A stretch of 64,000 nt of DNA from contig CAYXNJ010000006.1 of NCBI GenBank assembly GCA_964466465.1, forward strand, positions 1 through 64,000, written 5' to 3'. Source of the DNA: Sulfurospirillum sp964466465 (GTDB lineage Bacteria > Campylobacterota > Campylobacteria > Campylobacterales > Sulfurospirillaceae). Shown here one piece after another: positions 1-7,042 of this stretch (position 1 is the stretch's first letter; the number at the start of each line of letters is the position of its first letter). The position numbers were made by a program, and so were the translations under genes. The notes beneath the pieces were generated by a model, which saw nothing but the letters and a program-made list of their open reading frames with translations, was not told the origin of the DNA and made no database searches.

Positions 1-93
1 TAAACAATAAAAAATTCAAAAATTATTTTAAATTTAATTTTTTGACAAAGATTTTGCTCTAAAATCTGAAATCAAACCTAATATAAAATGCGT

Positions 94-122
94 TATAATT
101 AAGCCAATTTAACACAAAGGAG
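94..122 (+). promoter_or_regulatory. Promoter -10 and strong RBS for the toxin-antitoxin operon
   Basis: A consensus TATAAT lies at 94-99, and a strong AAAGGAGAG-type ribosome binding site starts at 116, ahead of the ATG at 128. A TTGACA at 42-47 is too far upstream to be the matching -35. The first 93 bases are very AT-rich and hold no gene that I can see. Confidence 0.5.
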
Positions 123-127
123 AGGCA

Positions 128-367
128 ATGCAAGTAGCGGTAGATATAACCTTACCCCATATTTTAAAGCTTATTTCGCAGATGAATCTCAATGAAATCG
201 AAGAGGTAAAAAAGACGATTGTCAAAAAAGAGCTTTACTTTAAAAAATTTCACAAAGACGATTTAGATGCAGTGATGAGTGATTTTAAAAAAGAGAATTA
301 TTCGGATGATTTTTTAAAAGACCTTGAAAATGGTTTGAAAAAAAGTTCTGTTTATAATGTACATTAA
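128..367 (+). CDS. Putative antitoxin of a type II toxin-antitoxin pair
   Basis: Small 79-residue protein, mostly charged helices (Lys/Glu/Asp-rich). I see no confident DNA-binding motif in it. The antitoxin call rests on context: it is the first gene of a two-gene unit, overlaps the RelE-like gene by 11 bp, and has a strong ribosome binding site, which would favour antitoxin synthesis over toxin. The N-terminal part (about residues 1-35) may be the DNA-binding or dimerisation part and the acidic C-terminal tail the toxin-neutralising part; that division is inference. The exact family is not recognised. Confidence 0.6.
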   Translation: MQVAVDITLPHILKLISQMNLNEIEEVKKTIVKKELYFKKFHKDDLDAVMSDFKKENYSDDFLKDLENGLKKSSVYNVH

Positions 368-605
368 ACCCTTACGAGATGATTTAGAAGATTATCTCAA
401 AGTTCACACTCTTTCAAAAAAATATGAAAAAGCAAAAACGCTTTTTGAAAACAATCCTTTTCATCCTTCGTTAAATACTGAAATTTTAGAGCCTAAAGAG
501 AGGCATATTTATTCGTTTCGGCTTGATAAAAAATACAGAGCTATTTTTATTTATGTTGATGTCGAAACAATTGAAATTATCGCATTGACCAATCATTACA
601 AATAA
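357..605 (+). CDS. RelE/ParE-superfamily toxin (YafQ/HigB-like)
   Basis: 82-residue basic protein with the compact fold expected of RelE/ParE toxins: an N-terminal helical half (to about residue 45), then the strand-rich YSFRLDKKYRAIF segment (about 53-65) and the closing strand IEIIALTNHYK. The pattern of Arg in 'S-F-R-L' and 'K-Y-R-A' followed by a C-terminal H/Y-K is typical of ribosome-dependent mRNA interferases and of ParE gyrase inhibitors. Sequence reading alone does not separate the two. The start overlaps the end of the antitoxin gene (ATG at 357), implying translational coupling. Confidence 0.75.
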   Translation: MYIKPLRDDLEDYLKVHTLSKKYEKAKTLFENNPFHPSLNTEILEPKERHIYSFRLDKKYRAIFIYVDVETIEIIALTNHYK

Positions 606-612
606 GCCTATT

Positions 613-1221
613 ATGCAACCCATTTCCCTTGAAAACGCTCTCTTAACACTGCATACCATTCTTTCAAATATTTCACCACTTCCTGAAAATGTATGGAACG
701 AAGCAAAGCCCTATTTTAGGCTTAAAACCCTTCCTAAAGGTGCTCATCTTTTTGACATTGGCGATAAAGTGAAGGATTTTTATTTTTTGGTTGAAGGGCT
801 TGCTCGTTACTACTACATCAGAGAAAATGGCAAAGAGTTTAACAAGTCTTTTGCTGAAAAACCAGGGCATCTTTTAAGCAGTATCTCTTCGGTTTCTATG
901 AAAGAAGAGGTCTCTCCATTTTGTGTGGAGACGCTCAGTGAATTTACGGTGCTTTGCATCTCTTATGAGGATTTTAGAAAACTTAGCGCAAAACATCAAG
1001 AGTGGAATGACCTGTTAATACGCATCTACGAGCGGCTTATTGTGAAAAAAGAGCGCAGGGAAGCCGACTTTTTACTGCTGAGTGCCAAAGAGCGCTATCT
1101 GAAATTTTTAAGTGATTACTCCATGATAGAAAGCGCGGTGGCGAATTATCACATCGCTTCGTACCTTGGCATCACAGAAGTGGCACTCTCTCGCATCCGA
1201 AAAGAGATGAAATTAACCTAG
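613..1221 (+). CDS. Crp/Fnr-family transcriptional regulator
   Basis: 202-residue cytoplasmic regulator. Residues about 25-125 form a cyclic-nucleotide-binding-type beta barrel (LPKGAHLFDIGDKVKDFYFLVEG, written here as two parts: LPKGAHLFDIGD and FYFLVEGLARYYY). A long dimerisation helix runs about 130-165. The C-terminal helix-turn-helix is ANYHIASYLGITEVALSRIRKEM in family position, with recognition helix around VALSRIRKE. No cysteine cluster of the FNR type is visible, so it is not an obvious iron-sulfur oxygen sensor. The ligand is unknown. Its stop codon lies inside a perfect palindrome (1212-1227) that sits at the correct distance to act as an activator site for the next gene. Confidence 0.85.
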   Translation: MQPISLENALLTLHTILSNISPLPENVWNEAKPYFRLKTLPKGAHLFDIGDKVKDFYFLVEGLARYYYIRENGKEFNKSFAEKPGHLLSSISSVSMKEEVSPFCVETLSEFTVLCISYEDFRKLSAKHQEWNDLLIRIYERLIVKKERREADFLLLSAKERYLKFLSDYSMIESAVANYHIASYLGITEVALSRIRKEMKLT

Positions 1222-1227
1222 GTTAAT
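1212..1227. promoter_or_regulatory. Perfect 16-bp palindrome, candidate Crp-type operator
   Basis: ATTAACCTAGGTTAAT is self-complementary over 16 bp and contains the stop codon (TAG, 1219-1221) of the Crp-family gene. Its centre (1219.5) falls about 41.5 bp before the start point predicted from the TATAAT at 1249-1254. That is the classic class II spacing for Crp/Fnr activators. Binding by the adjacent regulator is inference. Confidence 0.6.
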
Positions 1228-1248
1228 GACAAAGCTCCCTTTTACCAC

Positions 1249-1254
1249 TATAAT
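1249..1254 (+). promoter_or_regulatory. Sigma-70 -10 element for the acetyltransferase gene
   Basis: Exact TATAAT, no good -35 hexamer upstream, consistent with an activator-dependent promoter. The gene's ribosome binding site AGGAG lies at about 1269-1273, ahead of the ATG at 1280. Confidence 0.6.
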
Positions 1255-1279
1255 GGCGTATCTTTTTTAGGAGTACGTC

Positions 1280-1843
1280 ATGCAGTTAAAAATAGCAGAC
1301 CTTCACGACATCGATGGCATTTTTGCCCTTCATTCCAAGTATCAAATCGAAACCATTTTAGAAGAAGATAAAAAAGATGGCTTTGTGACTACGGCGTTTA
1401 GTAAAGAGCAACTGGCGGATATTATCACCAAAGAGCAAGGAATTTTTATTGCACTGGATGAGGGCGAAGTGGTTGGGTATGTGATGTCAGCTTCATGGCA
1501 GTACTGGTCAGCATGGCCGATTTTTCAAGTGATGATAGAGGATCTACCTCATGTGCGTTTTGAAGGAAAAAGCCTTGATATGCACAACTCCTATCAGTAC
1601 GGTCCTGTGTGCATTGACAAGCGTGTGCGAGGAGAAGGAGTGCTTGAAAAACTGTTTGATTTTGCGCTAGAGAGCATGGAGAAGCGTTACGCAGTATTGG
1701 TCACCTTTATCAATAAAATCAACCACCGCTCGTATGCCGCACATACGCGTAAAATAGGGCTTCAAGTGATTAACGAGTTTAAATTTAACAACAATGAGTA
1801 CTATGAACTTGCGTGGGATACCTCAAAGAGGGTATGTTCCTAA
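1280..1843 (+). CDS. GNAT-family N-acetyltransferase
   Basis: 187-residue protein. It starts with the strand-loop typical of GNAT enzymes (IADLHDIDGIFALHSKY), followed by a helix and a beta strand with an invariant-looking Gly (EGEVVGYVMS). The acetyl-CoA pyrophosphate-binding loop is VRGEGVLEKLF at about residues 115-125 (R-G-x-G-V/I-type motif A). The C-terminal part GLQVINEFKFNNNEYYELAW fits the closing strands of the fold. The acceptor substrate cannot be read from sequence. It is transcribed from its own promoter directly downstream of the Crp-type regulator. Confidence 0.8.
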   Translation: MQLKIADLHDIDGIFALHSKYQIETILEEDKKDGFVTTAFSKEQLADIITKEQGIFIALDEGEVVGYVMSASWQYWSAWPIFQVMIEDLPHVRFEGKSLDMHNSYQYGPVCIDKRVRGEGVLEKLFDFALESMEKRYAVLVTFINKINHRSYAAHTRKIGLQVINEFKFNNNEYYELAWDTSKRVCS

Positions 1844-1847
1844 AATA

Positions 1848-2312
1848 TCAAATAATCGGCTGTTGTCGCTTTGTGTAGTACATGGACGGTAAAACTAGTC
1901 CAAACGCAATGGCAAATAATATGCTCACCGCGTGCAAACCATTTTCGATAAAGCTCGAAAGTAGGGCATTGGTGACGCCATCGGTATTCATAGAAACGAG
2001 GCTTATCATCATCTCATAAGCGTACTTTCCAGGGATCATGGGGATGATGGAGGGAACGGTGTAAACAGGGCGCGGTATGACGTAGCGTCTTGACCAAAAA
2101 ACACCGATGATGCCGATGGTGGTTGCCGCAATAAAGGTAGAAAGTTCAATGGAGAGATGCTGATAAAGCAACACTTCTCTTACGCCATACGTTAATGCCC
2201 CACCTAAAGCGCAAAAAGGCAAAGCGGAGCGCGGCACATTAAAAATCATCCCAAATCCCACCGCAGGGATCGCCGCCCATAGGGCATTTAGTAACAGTTC
2301 AAAGATTACCAT
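1848..2312 (-). CDS. ThrE-type threonine/serine exporter, small (DUF3815) subunit
   Basis: 154-residue, very hydrophobic membrane protein with about four or five transmembrane helices. It matches the C-terminal half of ThrE-type threonine/serine exporters, which in many bacteria is a separate protein. Hallmarks are GFGMIFNVPRSAL near residue 20 and the VPSIIPMIPGKYAYEMM segment near residue 90 (family pattern P-x-I-x-x-x-x-P-G). I chose the ATG at 2312, not the earlier in-frame codon at 2399, because the protein then starts at the first membrane helix and overlaps the upstream subunit gene by 7 bp (ATGGTAA), a normal coupling overlap. Confidence 0.85.
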   Translation of the reverse strand: MVIFELLLNALWAAIPAVGFGMIFNVPRSALPFCALGGALTYGVREVLLYQHLSIELSTFIAATTIGIIGVFWSRRYVIPRPVYTVPSIIPMIPGKYAYEMMISLVSMNTDGVTNALLSSFIENGLHAVSILFAIAFGLVLPSMYYTKRQQPII

Positions 2313-3016
2313 CCTTTTACTCCCAAAAGACCGATTGCAAGCATGATTCCCAGTGATGTCATGAGTGTGAGAAGTGTTGCTTGCGCCCAACGTCCCCATC
2401 CCATACTGATGTAGCCTTTAAAGGCATCTAGCATGGCATTGATATAGGGAAATCCAGGAACGAGTAAGAGGACGCTTGAAGAAAGCACTATGCTTGCGGT
2501 GTCACTTAGGCCATGATATAACGAGAGGCTTGCTACAAGGGTACAGATAAATGCGGTGAATGCAAACACGATGAGCAAGGAGTATTTGCGAGAAGAGAGC
2601 TCCATGCGTACTGCCATACCCACTGCTGAAGCCAAAAATGTGATCCAAAAACCTGCCCAATCGGCACCATGTAAATGGCTAAAAGCAGCACATGAGAGAC
2701 CAATAGCAGGGATGACGAGCCATTTTGGATAGTGGTTAGCATGGATATTTTCAATTTTTCGCTCAATCAGCATAATGTCACGAGGATTTTGTTCTGCCAA
2801 GATGCAAATGGAGACAATTTGATGAACAATCGACATATTGATAGGTTGTTCGTGTGCGCGCCTTGTGGTGGTTACCGAAGAATCACCGATGAGTGTTGTA
2901 AGAACAATGGCAGAGGGAATCAGCGAAATCTCGATGGACGTACATCCAAGCGCTCTTCCTAGCCGAGAAGAGAGTTGCTCTATGAGACGACTTTCCGCGC
3001 CATATTCTAAGAGCAT
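2306..3016 (-). CDS. ThrE-type threonine/serine exporter, large (DUF1212) subunit
   Basis: Membrane subunit paired with the DUF3815 protein downstream. The N-terminal cytoplasmic domain has the family helix LLEYGAESRLIEQ and the RALGC segment. Five or so membrane helices follow from about residue 110, ending in LLVPGFPYINAMLDAFKG (family P-G-x-P-x-x-N). Expected role: proton-coupled export of small amino acids. The ATG used here (3016) cuts into a conserved helix. The open frame continues upstream through about 19 more residues to a Shine-Dalgarno-like AAAGGA at 3080-3085, with only ACG (3073) or ATC (3070) at start distance, so the true start may be non-canonical. Confidence 0.8.
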   Translation of the reverse strand: MLLEYGAESRLIEQLSSRLGRALGCTSIEISLIPSAIVLTTLIGDSSVTTTRRAHEQPINMSIVHQIVSICILAEQNPRDIMLIERKIENIHANHYPKWLVIPAIGLSCAAFSHLHGADWAGFWITFLASAVGMAVRMELSSRKYSLLIVFAFTAFICTLVASLSLYHGLSDTASIVLSSSVLLLVPGFPYINAMLDAFKGYISMGWGRWAQATLLTLMTSLGIMLAIGLLGVKGW

Positions 3017-3141
3017 GGCAGCGACACGAATGACAAGAGCGGTGATTTTGGTCTGTTGTTCGCGCGAGATCGTGGGAGATCCTTTTACTTTGAATTATAA
3101 AATCATAGTTAAAAATGGATTAAAAAACAAAAAACAATGCG

Positions 3142-3561
3142 TTAAGCAATAGCTAAAAAGCCAAGATAGACAAAAATATACCGAGCCAGTTTGGCAAAGC
3201 AAACGATAATAAGAAACTTCCACCACGCATAACGCACGATGCCTGCAACAAAGGTGAGCGGGTCGCCGATGATGGGAAGCCATGAAAAAAGTAGGCTCCA
3301 AGCGCCATATTTTTCAAAAAGCGTTGAAGCTTTGGTGAGGTGCTTTACTTTCATATAGCCCTTAGATAGGGCAAAGTCAGTGGCGTATTTTCCAAGTACG
3401 AAGTTGACAAATGAACCCAGTGTGTTTCCTAAGGTCGCAATGGCTAAAAGCATAATGGGGCTTAGATGTTCACTGAGAAGATAGACAAAAAGTGCTTCGC
3501 TTCCACCTGGTAAAAGTGTGGCGGAGGCGAAGCTTGTGAGAAAGAGAGAAAAATAGCTCAC
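3142..3561 (-). CDS. YqaA-like small DedA/SNARE-associated membrane protein
   Basis: 139-residue inner-membrane protein with about four hydrophobic segments. The order ATLLPGGSEALFVYLL, then ATLGNTLGSFVNFVLGKYA, then SWLPIIGDPLTFVAG is characteristic of YqaA-like members of the DedA/VTT group (family G-x-x-x-G and a proline/aspartate re-entrant loop). DedA-type proteins are linked to lipid-carrier and phospholipid translocation; for YqaA the substrate is not established. The start is GTG at 3561, 3 bp after the stop of the MFS gene, so the two are likely co-transcribed. Confidence 0.8.
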   Translation of the reverse strand: MSYFSLFLTSFASATLLPGGSEALFVYLLSEHLSPIMLLAIATLGNTLGSFVNFVLGKYATDFALSKGYMKVKHLTKASTLFEKYGAWSLLFSWLPIIGDPLTFVAGIVRYAWWKFLIIVCFAKLARYIFVYLGFLAIA

Positions 3562-3564
3562 AGA

Positions 3565-4881
3565 TTAGGAGATGACCGCTAAAATCGTCTCTTTATTGGT
3601 GACATTGGTGTCGTATTTGACGACTAAAATGCGTTCACTTTCATTACGATACCATTCGACAACGCCTATAACATGGTGCAAATGTTCAGCACGAGAGAGA
3701 TCGATACTATCGTACGTGAGGTAAATATTTTTATTGTGACTTGGATTTTTGAGGGTGGCTATGAGAAATAGCCAGAGAATACAGGTGATGAAGATAACCC
3801 ATGCAATCTCTTTAATGCCAAAGTGTTGCAAGAAATAACCACCAAACACACCACCTACAAACGTTCCTGCATAACCAAAGGTGTTAAAAACGCCGAGTGC
3901 TGCGCCTTTTTGGTGTACTTTAGCGTATTTGCTTGCCATAGACTGCATCAAAGGTTCGTGCATGTTAAAGCCGATGAAGAAGATGACAACACCTACAATA
4001 AACCATGGCGCAGCGTGGGCATAACCCATCATGACGTAACTGATAGCAAAAAAGGCAACACCGATCATCAGCATCTCTTTAGAGCGATGTTTTTTCTCAC
4101 CTAAGATGGCAGAAGGTCCCATAGCAAGAACACCAAAGACCATTGCTGGCAGATAGACCATCCAAAGCTCTTTTTTAGCAAAGCCGAATTCTTGCACCAT
4201 GATGATGGGAATAACCATAAAAGCAAGCGTCATCATCCCTTTTTGAAGCATATTGGTGATGTTCATATTCATAAGATTTTTATCTTTGAGAATGTGTTTG
4301 AGCTCACGTTCATCTGCACCGTAATGGTGAACAATTTTGGGAGGGTTTGGTACTTTGGCATAGAGTACGATGATAGCAAAGATGGAAAGTGCTGCGGTGA
4401 TAAAAAAGAGTTTATCCACACCGTAATAACCGCCAATGACTGAGCCTAACATCATCGAAATCGCAAAACTCGCCGCAATACAGCCACCCATAATCGCCAT
4501 GGCGTGACCTCTTACTTCCTCTTTGACCATATCGCTGATCATCGCCGTTCCCACAGCACCAATGGCAGCAGCACCTTGTAAGAAACGTCCGATCATTAAG
4601 CCATAAATCGTCTCACTGTAGGCACACACAATTGAACCAATGAGAAAGATAACCAAACCAATAAAAATAGTAATTTTGCGCCCAATTTTATCAGAGAGGA
4701 TACCAAAAGGAATTTGAAGCAACATCTGTGTCACAGCGTAGCCACCGATGGTAATACCTACTAAAAATTCGTTTGAGCCCTCCAAATGAAGTGCGTAAAC
4801 GGAGAGGACGGGTAGGACGATAAAGAGACCTAAAAAACGAAGGGAGATTATAAGGCTAAGGGGAAAAATAGTTTTAAACAT
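3565..4881 (-). CDS. MFS transporter, YajR-like with C-terminal ferredoxin-fold domain
   Basis: 438-residue transporter with twelve predicted membrane helices. Motif A appears as GILSDKIGRK in the loop after helix 2, and the conserved RFLQGAAAIGA lies in helix 4. After helix 12 (ending about residue 385) there is a cytoplasmic tail of about 55 residues ending in VVEWYRNESERILVVKYD, consistent with the small ferredoxin-like (YAM) domain of E. coli YajR. The substrate is unknown. The start at 4881 (ATG) is preferred to the in-frame TTG at 4899, because a GAGGAA ribosome binding site lies between them and the protein then begins at the first membrane helix. Confidence 0.85.
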   Translation of the reverse strand: MFKTIFPLSLIISLRFLGLFIVLPVLSVYALHLEGSNEFLVGITIGGYAVTQMLLQIPFGILSDKIGRKITIFIGLVIFLIGSIVCAYSETIYGLMIGRFLQGAAAIGAVGTAMISDMVKEEVRGHAMAIMGGCIAASFAISMMLGSVIGGYYGVDKLFFITAALSIFAIIVLYAKVPNPPKIVHHYGADERELKHILKDKNLMNMNITNMLQKGMMTLAFMVIPIIMVQEFGFAKKELWMVYLPAMVFGVLAMGPSAILGEKKHRSKEMLMIGVAFFAISYVMMGYAHAAPWFIVGVVIFFIGFNMHEPLMQSMASKYAKVHQKGAALGVFNTFGYAGTFVGGVFGGYFLQHFGIKEIAWVIFITCILWLFLIATLKNPSHNKNIYLTYDSIDLSRAEHLHHVIGVVEWYRNESERILVVKYDTNVTNKETILAVIS

Positions 4882-4967
4882 GAAAAGAGTGTTCCTCAAA
4901 ATTTAATCAAGACAGATTTTACCTTTGTTAAACTTTGAAAATTCTATGAATTCTTTTTAGCTTCGCT

Positions 4968-4994
4968 TTGTACAAGGTTGTTTTATGTTATAAT
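4968..4994 (+). promoter_or_regulatory. Promoter for the small membrane protein gene
   Basis: TATAAT at 4989-4994 with TTGTAC at 4968-4973 (15 bp spacing, a little short). The region 4900-5023 separates divergent genes and holds nothing else that I can see. Confidence 0.5.
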
Positions 4995-5023
4995 CCTCTC
5001 AAGATAAAACGAAAGGATAGATC

Positions 5024-5188
5024 ATGGAAATTACACATGTTTTGGGTTTTTTAGGGTGTGTGGTTGCGTATTTTGTTTCTTTATATTATGTGGGTTTAAA
5101 CCATTGGATAGTGATGGAACACAATAAAATCTATGCTGAGTTTGATGCGATTAAAGCGGAGTTAGCAACGCTTAAAAAAGCAGCTTAA
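5024..5188 (+). CDS. 54-residue single-pass membrane protein, function unknown
   Basis: Small gene with a good ribosome binding site (GAAAGGA at 5011-5017) and a consensus promoter. The protein has one hydrophobic helix (about residues 6-27, VLGFLGCVVAYFVSLYYVG) and a cytoplasmic amphipathic or coiled-coil tail (EFDAIKAELATLKKAA). It ends 34 bp before the mltA gene and may be co-transcribed with it. I do not recognise the family; such proteins often act as small partners of membrane complexes, but nothing here shows which. Confidence 0.65.
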   Translation: MEITHVLGFLGCVVAYFVSLYYVGLNHWIVMEHNKIYAEFDAIKAELATLKKAA

Positions 5189-5228
5189 AAATGTGGGACA
5201 CGTAAGTGTCTCTTCTTAATGGATGGTA

Positions 5229-6302
5229 ATGCGACAAAGTCTCCTTTTTTGTGTATGTTTAATGGTTTTGGTGAGTGGCTGTAGCTTTAAAACAACCTCT
5301 CCTTCTCTTCAAGATGAAGCGTTAGTCAGTTCTTTAAAAGAACACAATGAGCGCTTTGAAAAGCTTAGTCAAAATGAAAACTTTGATGAACTCCTCTCTT
5401 TGTTCAAACAAAATTGTACGGCTCCTCAAACAAAGAAAGTGTATGCAAACGTGTGTGAACAATCTCTACATGTTAAAGATGCAAAAGCCTTTTTTCAAAA
5501 CTCATTTGAGTTGAAAAAAATTGAACCCAATGAACAGCGTTCCATGCTCACGGGTTATTATGAGCCACTTTTGCATGGCAGTTTGAAAAAAACAGAACGT
5601 TTCAAATACCCCATTTATGGCAAGCCCAAAGATCTTGTGATGATTGTCGGTGAAAATGACAAAAAGATGCGTGGGCGCTCCGTCAAGGGGAAAATGCTGC
5701 CTTACTTTACACGCGAAGAGATCAATAAGCGTAAGCTAAATGCGGAAGTTCTCTGTTATGTGGATGATAAGATTGATCTTTTCTTTATGGAAGTACAAGG
5801 CTCAGGACGCGTAGAGCTTAACGATGGTCGTGTCATTTTTATAGGCTATGCGGATTCCAATGGACATGCGTATAAATCCTTAGGGCGTGAGATGATCAAC
5901 CGTGGGATTTTTGCCAGTGTTGAAGAAGTCTCTTTGCAGAGCATTCGTGCTTGGTTAGTGGCACATCCCAATCAAATTGATACACTCTTAAATACCAATC
6001 CAAGTTATGTCTTTTTTAGAAAAATGGAACAAAAAGCAACAGGAAGTTTGGGGTTAGTGTTAACACCAGAGCGCTCAGTTGCGGTTGATAGAAGTTACAT
6101 TCCTCTTGGTTCCTTGTTAGCCGTTAAAAGCGAATCTCCTAACTACAAAGTAGAGAAGTTTGTTTTTGCGCAAGACACAGGTGGCGCGATCAAAGGACCA
6201 AACAGAGCCGATATGTTTATGGGCTATGGCGAGAGAGCACAGTGGATAGCAGGCGAGTTGAAAGCGCCTCTTGAAGTATGGATCATGGAGCCTAAGTTTT
6301 AA
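5229..6302 (+). CDS. mltA: Membrane-bound lytic murein transglycosylase A (lipoprotein)
   Basis: 357-residue lipoprotein that cleaves the MurNAc-GlcNAc bond of peptidoglycan, giving 1,6-anhydro ends. The signal peptide ends in a lipobox (VSGC at about residues 15-18), so it should be anchored in the outer membrane. The MltA barrel domain shows TGYYEP (about 107-112) and MEVQGSGRV (about 190-198). The C-terminal 3D domain carries the catalytic aspartate pattern: VAVDRSYIPLGS and FAQDTGGAIKGPNRADMFMGYG. Start 5229 (MRQS) is preferred to the ATG two codons earlier on ribosome-binding-site spacing (GGATGGTA). The same GGATGGTAATG start context recurs at about 35455. Confidence 0.93.
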   Translation: MRQSLLFCVCLMVLVSGCSFKTTSPSLQDEALVSSLKEHNERFEKLSQNENFDELLSLFKQNCTAPQTKKVYANVCEQSLHVKDAKAFFQNSFELKKIEPNEQRSMLTGYYEPLLHGSLKKTERFKYPIYGKPKDLVMIVGENDKKMRGRSVKGKMLPYFTREEINKRKLNAEVLCYVDDKIDLFFMEVQGSGRVELNDGRVIFIGYADSNGHAYKSLGREMINRGIFASVEEVSLQSIRAWLVAHPNQIDTLLNTNPSYVFFRKMEQKATGSLGLVLTPERSVAVDRSYIPLGSLLAVKSESPNYKVEKFVFAQDTGGAIKGPNRADMFMGYGERAQWIAGELKAPLEVWIMEPKF

Positions 6303-6351
6303 ACAAAAAATCGGTACAATAAAGATTAATTACACGCATTTGGAGCAACGT

Positions 6352-6942
6352 TTGAGAATAGTTCTAGCCACGTCCAATCAAGGTAAAGTTAAAGAGTTCC
6401 AATCATGGATCAAAGAGTATGAAGTCGTTGCATACAGCGATATTATGGAGCCTTTTGAGATCGATGAGACGGGCACAACGTTTAAAGAGAATGCCCTGAT
6501 TAAGGCACGTGCTGTGTATGAAAAGCTTGCAGATAAAAGCGACATCGTTTTAAGCGATGACAGTGGCATCAGTGTGCCTCTTTTAGGTGGCATTCCTGGT
6601 ATTTATAGTGCGCGTTATGCGGGTGTGAATGCGAATGCCAAAGATAATCTCAATAAACTGATCGCAGCCCTCAAAGAAAAAGGTGTGAAAAAAACACCAG
6701 CATTTTATACCGCAGCGATTGCCTTAGTTTGCAAAAAAGGTGAATTTTGTGTGCACGGTTGGATGCACGGTGATGCCATAGATGAAGCAAGAGGCAATAA
6801 CGGTTTTGGGTATGATCCGATGTTCATTCCTTGTGGATACGATAAAACGCTTGGCGAGTTGGATGAAAGTGTGAAAAAAGCCTTTTCGCACCGAGCGCGT
6901 GCATTAGAGCTTGCGCACATCGTTATCAATAGTCTGAAATAA
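6352..6942 (+). CDS. rdgB: XTP/dITP pyrophosphatase (HAM1/RdgB)
   Basis: 196-residue housecleaning nucleotide pyrophosphatase that hydrolyses dITP/XTP to monophosphates. It begins with the family signature LATSNQGKVKEF at residues 4-15. Further hallmarks are DETGTTFKENALIKA, SDDSGISVPLLGGIPGIYSAR (in two parts: SDDSGI and GIPGIYSARYAG), NNGFGYDPMFIP and the C-terminal FSHRARAL. The start is taken as TTG at 6352, because a GGAG ribosome binding site precedes it and the protein then has standard length. The longer open frame back to 6271 overlaps mltA and adds residues not found in the family. Confidence 0.95.
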   Translation: MRIVLATSNQGKVKEFQSWIKEYEVVAYSDIMEPFEIDETGTTFKENALIKARAVYEKLADKSDIVLSDDSGISVPLLGGIPGIYSARYAGVNANAKDNLNKLIAALKEKGVKKTPAFYTAAIALVCKKGEFCVHGWMHGDAIDEARGNNGFGYDPMFIPCGYDKTLGELDESVKKAFSHRARALELAHIVINSLK

Positions 6943-6952
6943 AGAAGTAATA

Positions 6953-6977
6953 AAAAAAGTCTATACTAGGCTTTTTT
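6953..6977 (+). terminator. Rho-independent terminator after rdgB
   Basis: A-tract AAAAAAG pairs with CTTTTTT around a TATACTA loop (with one G-U pair), ending in a T run. It separates rdgB from the polyamine gene. Confidence 0.6.
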
Positions 6978-7042
6978 GATAATGGCTATGAAGCATAGCT
7001 CTTATTAAAGAAGCCTCATAATGAAACCCTCAAAGGATAGAA

